Source: JBBQRS01 sp038214535 (lineage in GTDB: Bacteria > Chloroflexota > Anaerolineae > CG2-30-64-16). From it: 6,127 nucleotides of DNA. The stretch spans positions 1-6,127 of the forward strand of contig JBBQRS010000183.1 of the NCBI GenBank assembly GCA_038214535.1. The letters run 5' to 3'. Within the stretch, counting starts at the first letter, position 1. Each line of letters begins with the position of its first letter. Shown here piece by piece: positions 5,452 through 6,127 of this stretch. Position numbers and translations under genes: made by a program. The notes beneath the pieces are model-generated. The model saw nothing but the letters and a program-made list of their open reading frames with translations. It was not told the origin of the DNA and did no database searches.

Positions 5452-5792
5452 TGCGTAAGGTTATGGGCTTCGTGATGTTGCCGCTCGATGCGCCGGAGAC
5501 GCGCGCCGGGCTGGCGCTGATCGAGGTGCGCGACGTGTCGCTCCTCGACGCGCCCTCGGTCGTGGTCGCCGAGGAGCGGCTGGAGGATGTCCGGCTGGAA
5601 CCGGGCGGGGCCGTGCCGTTCAGCGTGGAGACGCCGGAAGTGGCCGCCACGCAATCGCTATCGTTGCGGGTACACATCAGCATTGACGGCAGCGGCCGCG
5701 TGCAAACGGGCGACCTGCTGACGACCAGGCACTACCCCGTGCCCACCCAGGGCGCGGCCCGCCCGATGCAAGTGTTGGTGCAGGTGATCTAA
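5451..5792 (+). CDS. YbaY/YscW-like domain protein without lipobox
   Basis: A 113-residue protein resembling the YbaY/YscW domain (PF09619), a small beta-barrel best known in outer-membrane lipoproteins, including the pilotin of type III secretion. Visible family features are the strand and loop VRDVSLLDAPSVVVAEERL (26-44), PFSVE (56-60) and the strands LRVHISIDGSGRVQTGDLLT (72-91), followed by TRHYPV. Unlike classical YbaY it has no cysteine and no signal peptide, so it is only the globular domain and should stay in the cytoplasm. The ATG shares one base with the TGA of the ligase gene, and GGGGAGGG (5436-5443) precedes it by 7 nt, so it is coupled to the ligase. It may be a scaffold, substrate-binding or inhibitory partner of the protease-ligase pair; nothing in the sequence decides this. 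No terminator is recognised after the stop. Confidence 0.75.
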   Translation: MRKVMGFVMLPLDAPETRAGLALIEVRDVSLLDAPSVVVAEERLEDVRLEPGGAVPFSVETPEVAATQSLSLRVHISIDGSGRVQTGDLLTTRHYPVPTQGAARPMQVLVQVI

Positions 5793-5849
5793 GCGGAGGA
5801 GCGGCGGGGCGAGGGTGAGCGGCAGAGTCCAACACGGATTGCCGTCCGG

Positions 5850-5885
5850 CTCCCTCGCCCTGTGGGAGGGGGTTGGGGTGAGGGC
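5850..5885. repeat. Widespread CTCCCTC...GGGGTGAGGG type intergenic repeat
   Basis: The stretch starts CTCCCTCGCCCTGTGGGAGG and ends GGTTGGGGTGAGGG. This matches a pattern I know from intergenic DNA of many unrelated bacteria, whose minus-strand translation gives the familiar false peptide 'TPNPLPxGEG'. A small CTCCC/GGGAG hairpin is included. It is non-coding. Confidence 0.7.
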
Positions 5886-5918
5886 AGGGCCGCGCATGAC
5901 CGATTCTTTCGTTCCGCC

Positions 5919-5940
5919 CGCATCTGAGGATGCTCACTCC
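5919..5940 (+). repeat. Second locus of the CGCATCTGAGGATG repeat
   Basis: This 22-nt stretch equals 1650-1671 except for two adjacent positions (CT here, GG there) and also matches the complement of the right arm at 1685-1706. Here it is a single arm without its inverted partner. Confidence 0.75.
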
Positions 5941-6032
5941 TCCGCTCCTCCACCCCTCCGCCCCTCCGCGTCTTTGTCGCTATCCTCATTCGTGGTAATC
6001 TACTCCTGATTGCTTGCTGCACACCATGCTTC

Positions 6033-6038
6033 AGGAGG
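6033..6038 (+). promoter_or_regulatory. Consensus ribosome binding site
   Basis: AGGAGG lies 6 nt before the ATG at 6045 and fixes the start of the last gene. Confidence 0.85.
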
Positions 6039-6044
6039 CGACTC

Positions 6045-6127
6045 ATGTCTACGCTGATCCCCGGCGACGTTGCAACCAACGGCTTGAACATTCATTATTA
6101 CAGGACGGCGGATGCGCCGCGCTCCCG
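6045..6127 (+). CDS. Probable alpha/beta hydrolase, 5' end
   Basis: Only the first 27 codons are inside the window. The sequence MSTLIPGDVATNGLNIHYYR contains N-G-L-N-I-H-Y-Y-R-T, the opening strand pattern usual for alpha/beta-hydrolase-fold enzymes, where it is normally followed by the HG oxyanion motif just beyond the end seen here. The start rests on a consensus ribosome binding site. No promoter is convincing upstream. The family call depends on this short segment and the substrate cannot be guessed. Confidence 0.6.
   Translation, partial: MSTLIPGDVATNGLNIHYYRTADAPRS

Larger units (their letters stand above)
5793..6032. other. Repeat-rich intergenic stretch
   Basis: These 240 bp hold no convincing gene. 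They begin with a purine-rich run (5793-5820), then a GC-rich repeat (5850-5885), a copy of the CGCATCTGAGGATG family (5919-5940), and a pyrimidine-rich run of CTCC/CCTCC units (5936-5972). The two ends are roughly complementary: 5793-5810 and 5952-5969 match at 15 of 18 positions as inverted arms, though low complexity makes this weak evidence. Translations of this stretch look like repeat shadows (for example PHPNPLPQGEG on the minus strand). Confidence 0.6.

Noticed and set aside
5974..6001. TTGTCG/TAATCT promoter before the last gene
   Set aside because: It has only 4 of 6 and 3 of 6 matches with a 16-nt spacer, too weak to call.
5793..6044. CRISPR array or attachment site in the repeat-rich gap
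   Set aside because: The repeats are not regularly spaced direct copies with unique spacers, and no tRNA, integrase or cas gene is present.
5658..6091. Several minus-strand ORFs over the repeat-rich gap
   Set aside because: They contain the tell-tale repeat translation PHPNPLPQGEG and low-complexity stretches, and no plausible start sites.

Overview
The window is GC-rich and has the codon use, compact operon layout and abundant short intergenic hairpin repeats of a free-living bacterium with a large accessory genome. The gene mix (DUF1349 protein, Fes/IroE-type esterase, bacterial astacin with a KDP-repeat tail, MvdD-like ATP-grasp ligase) fits Chloroflexota best. This placement is inferred from family resemblance only, since no rRNA or housekeeping marker is present. 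All genes read on the + strand.

Layout. (1) 1-672: the 3' end of a beta-propeller (TolB/WD40-like) protein, then a perfect 14-bp hairpin. (2) 740-1594: an alpha/beta-hydrolase esterase of the Fes/IroE/esterase-D type, whose stop codon lies inside a small tandem repeat. It is followed by two inverted-repeat elements. (3) 1751-2287: a DUF1349 concanavalin-like protein with a strong ribosome binding site. (4) 2378-3073: a self-contained transcription unit with a near-consensus sigma-70 promoter, a leader of roughly 130 nt, a small secreted protein of unknown family and a textbook rho-independent terminator. (5) 3102-5792: a palindrome and extended -10 element, then a tight three-gene operon: an astacin-family zinc metallopeptidase with a six-unit KE-xx-KDP tail, a microviridin-ligase-like ATP-grasp enzyme, and a YbaY/YscW-like domain protein. 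The first junction has no gap and the second overlaps by 1 nt. (6) 5793-6044: an intergenic stretch built of repeats, including a second locus of the repeat found at 1650-1706. (7) 6045-6127: the start of a probable alpha/beta hydrolase.

The most interesting part is the three-gene operon. The ATP-grasp ligase belongs by motif to the group that makes side-chain ester or amide crosslinks in graspetide RiPPs (microviridins), yet no small precursor peptide is seen here. The adjacent astacin instead carries a C-terminal tail of repeats rich in Thr/Ser/Lys (possible donors) and Asp/Glu (possible acceptors). My inference is that the protease tail is the ligase substrate, giving a protease that carries a crosslinked or otherwise amidated appendage. 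The protease and the YbaY-like protein both lack a recognisable export signal, so the whole set may act in the cytoplasm or leave by another route.
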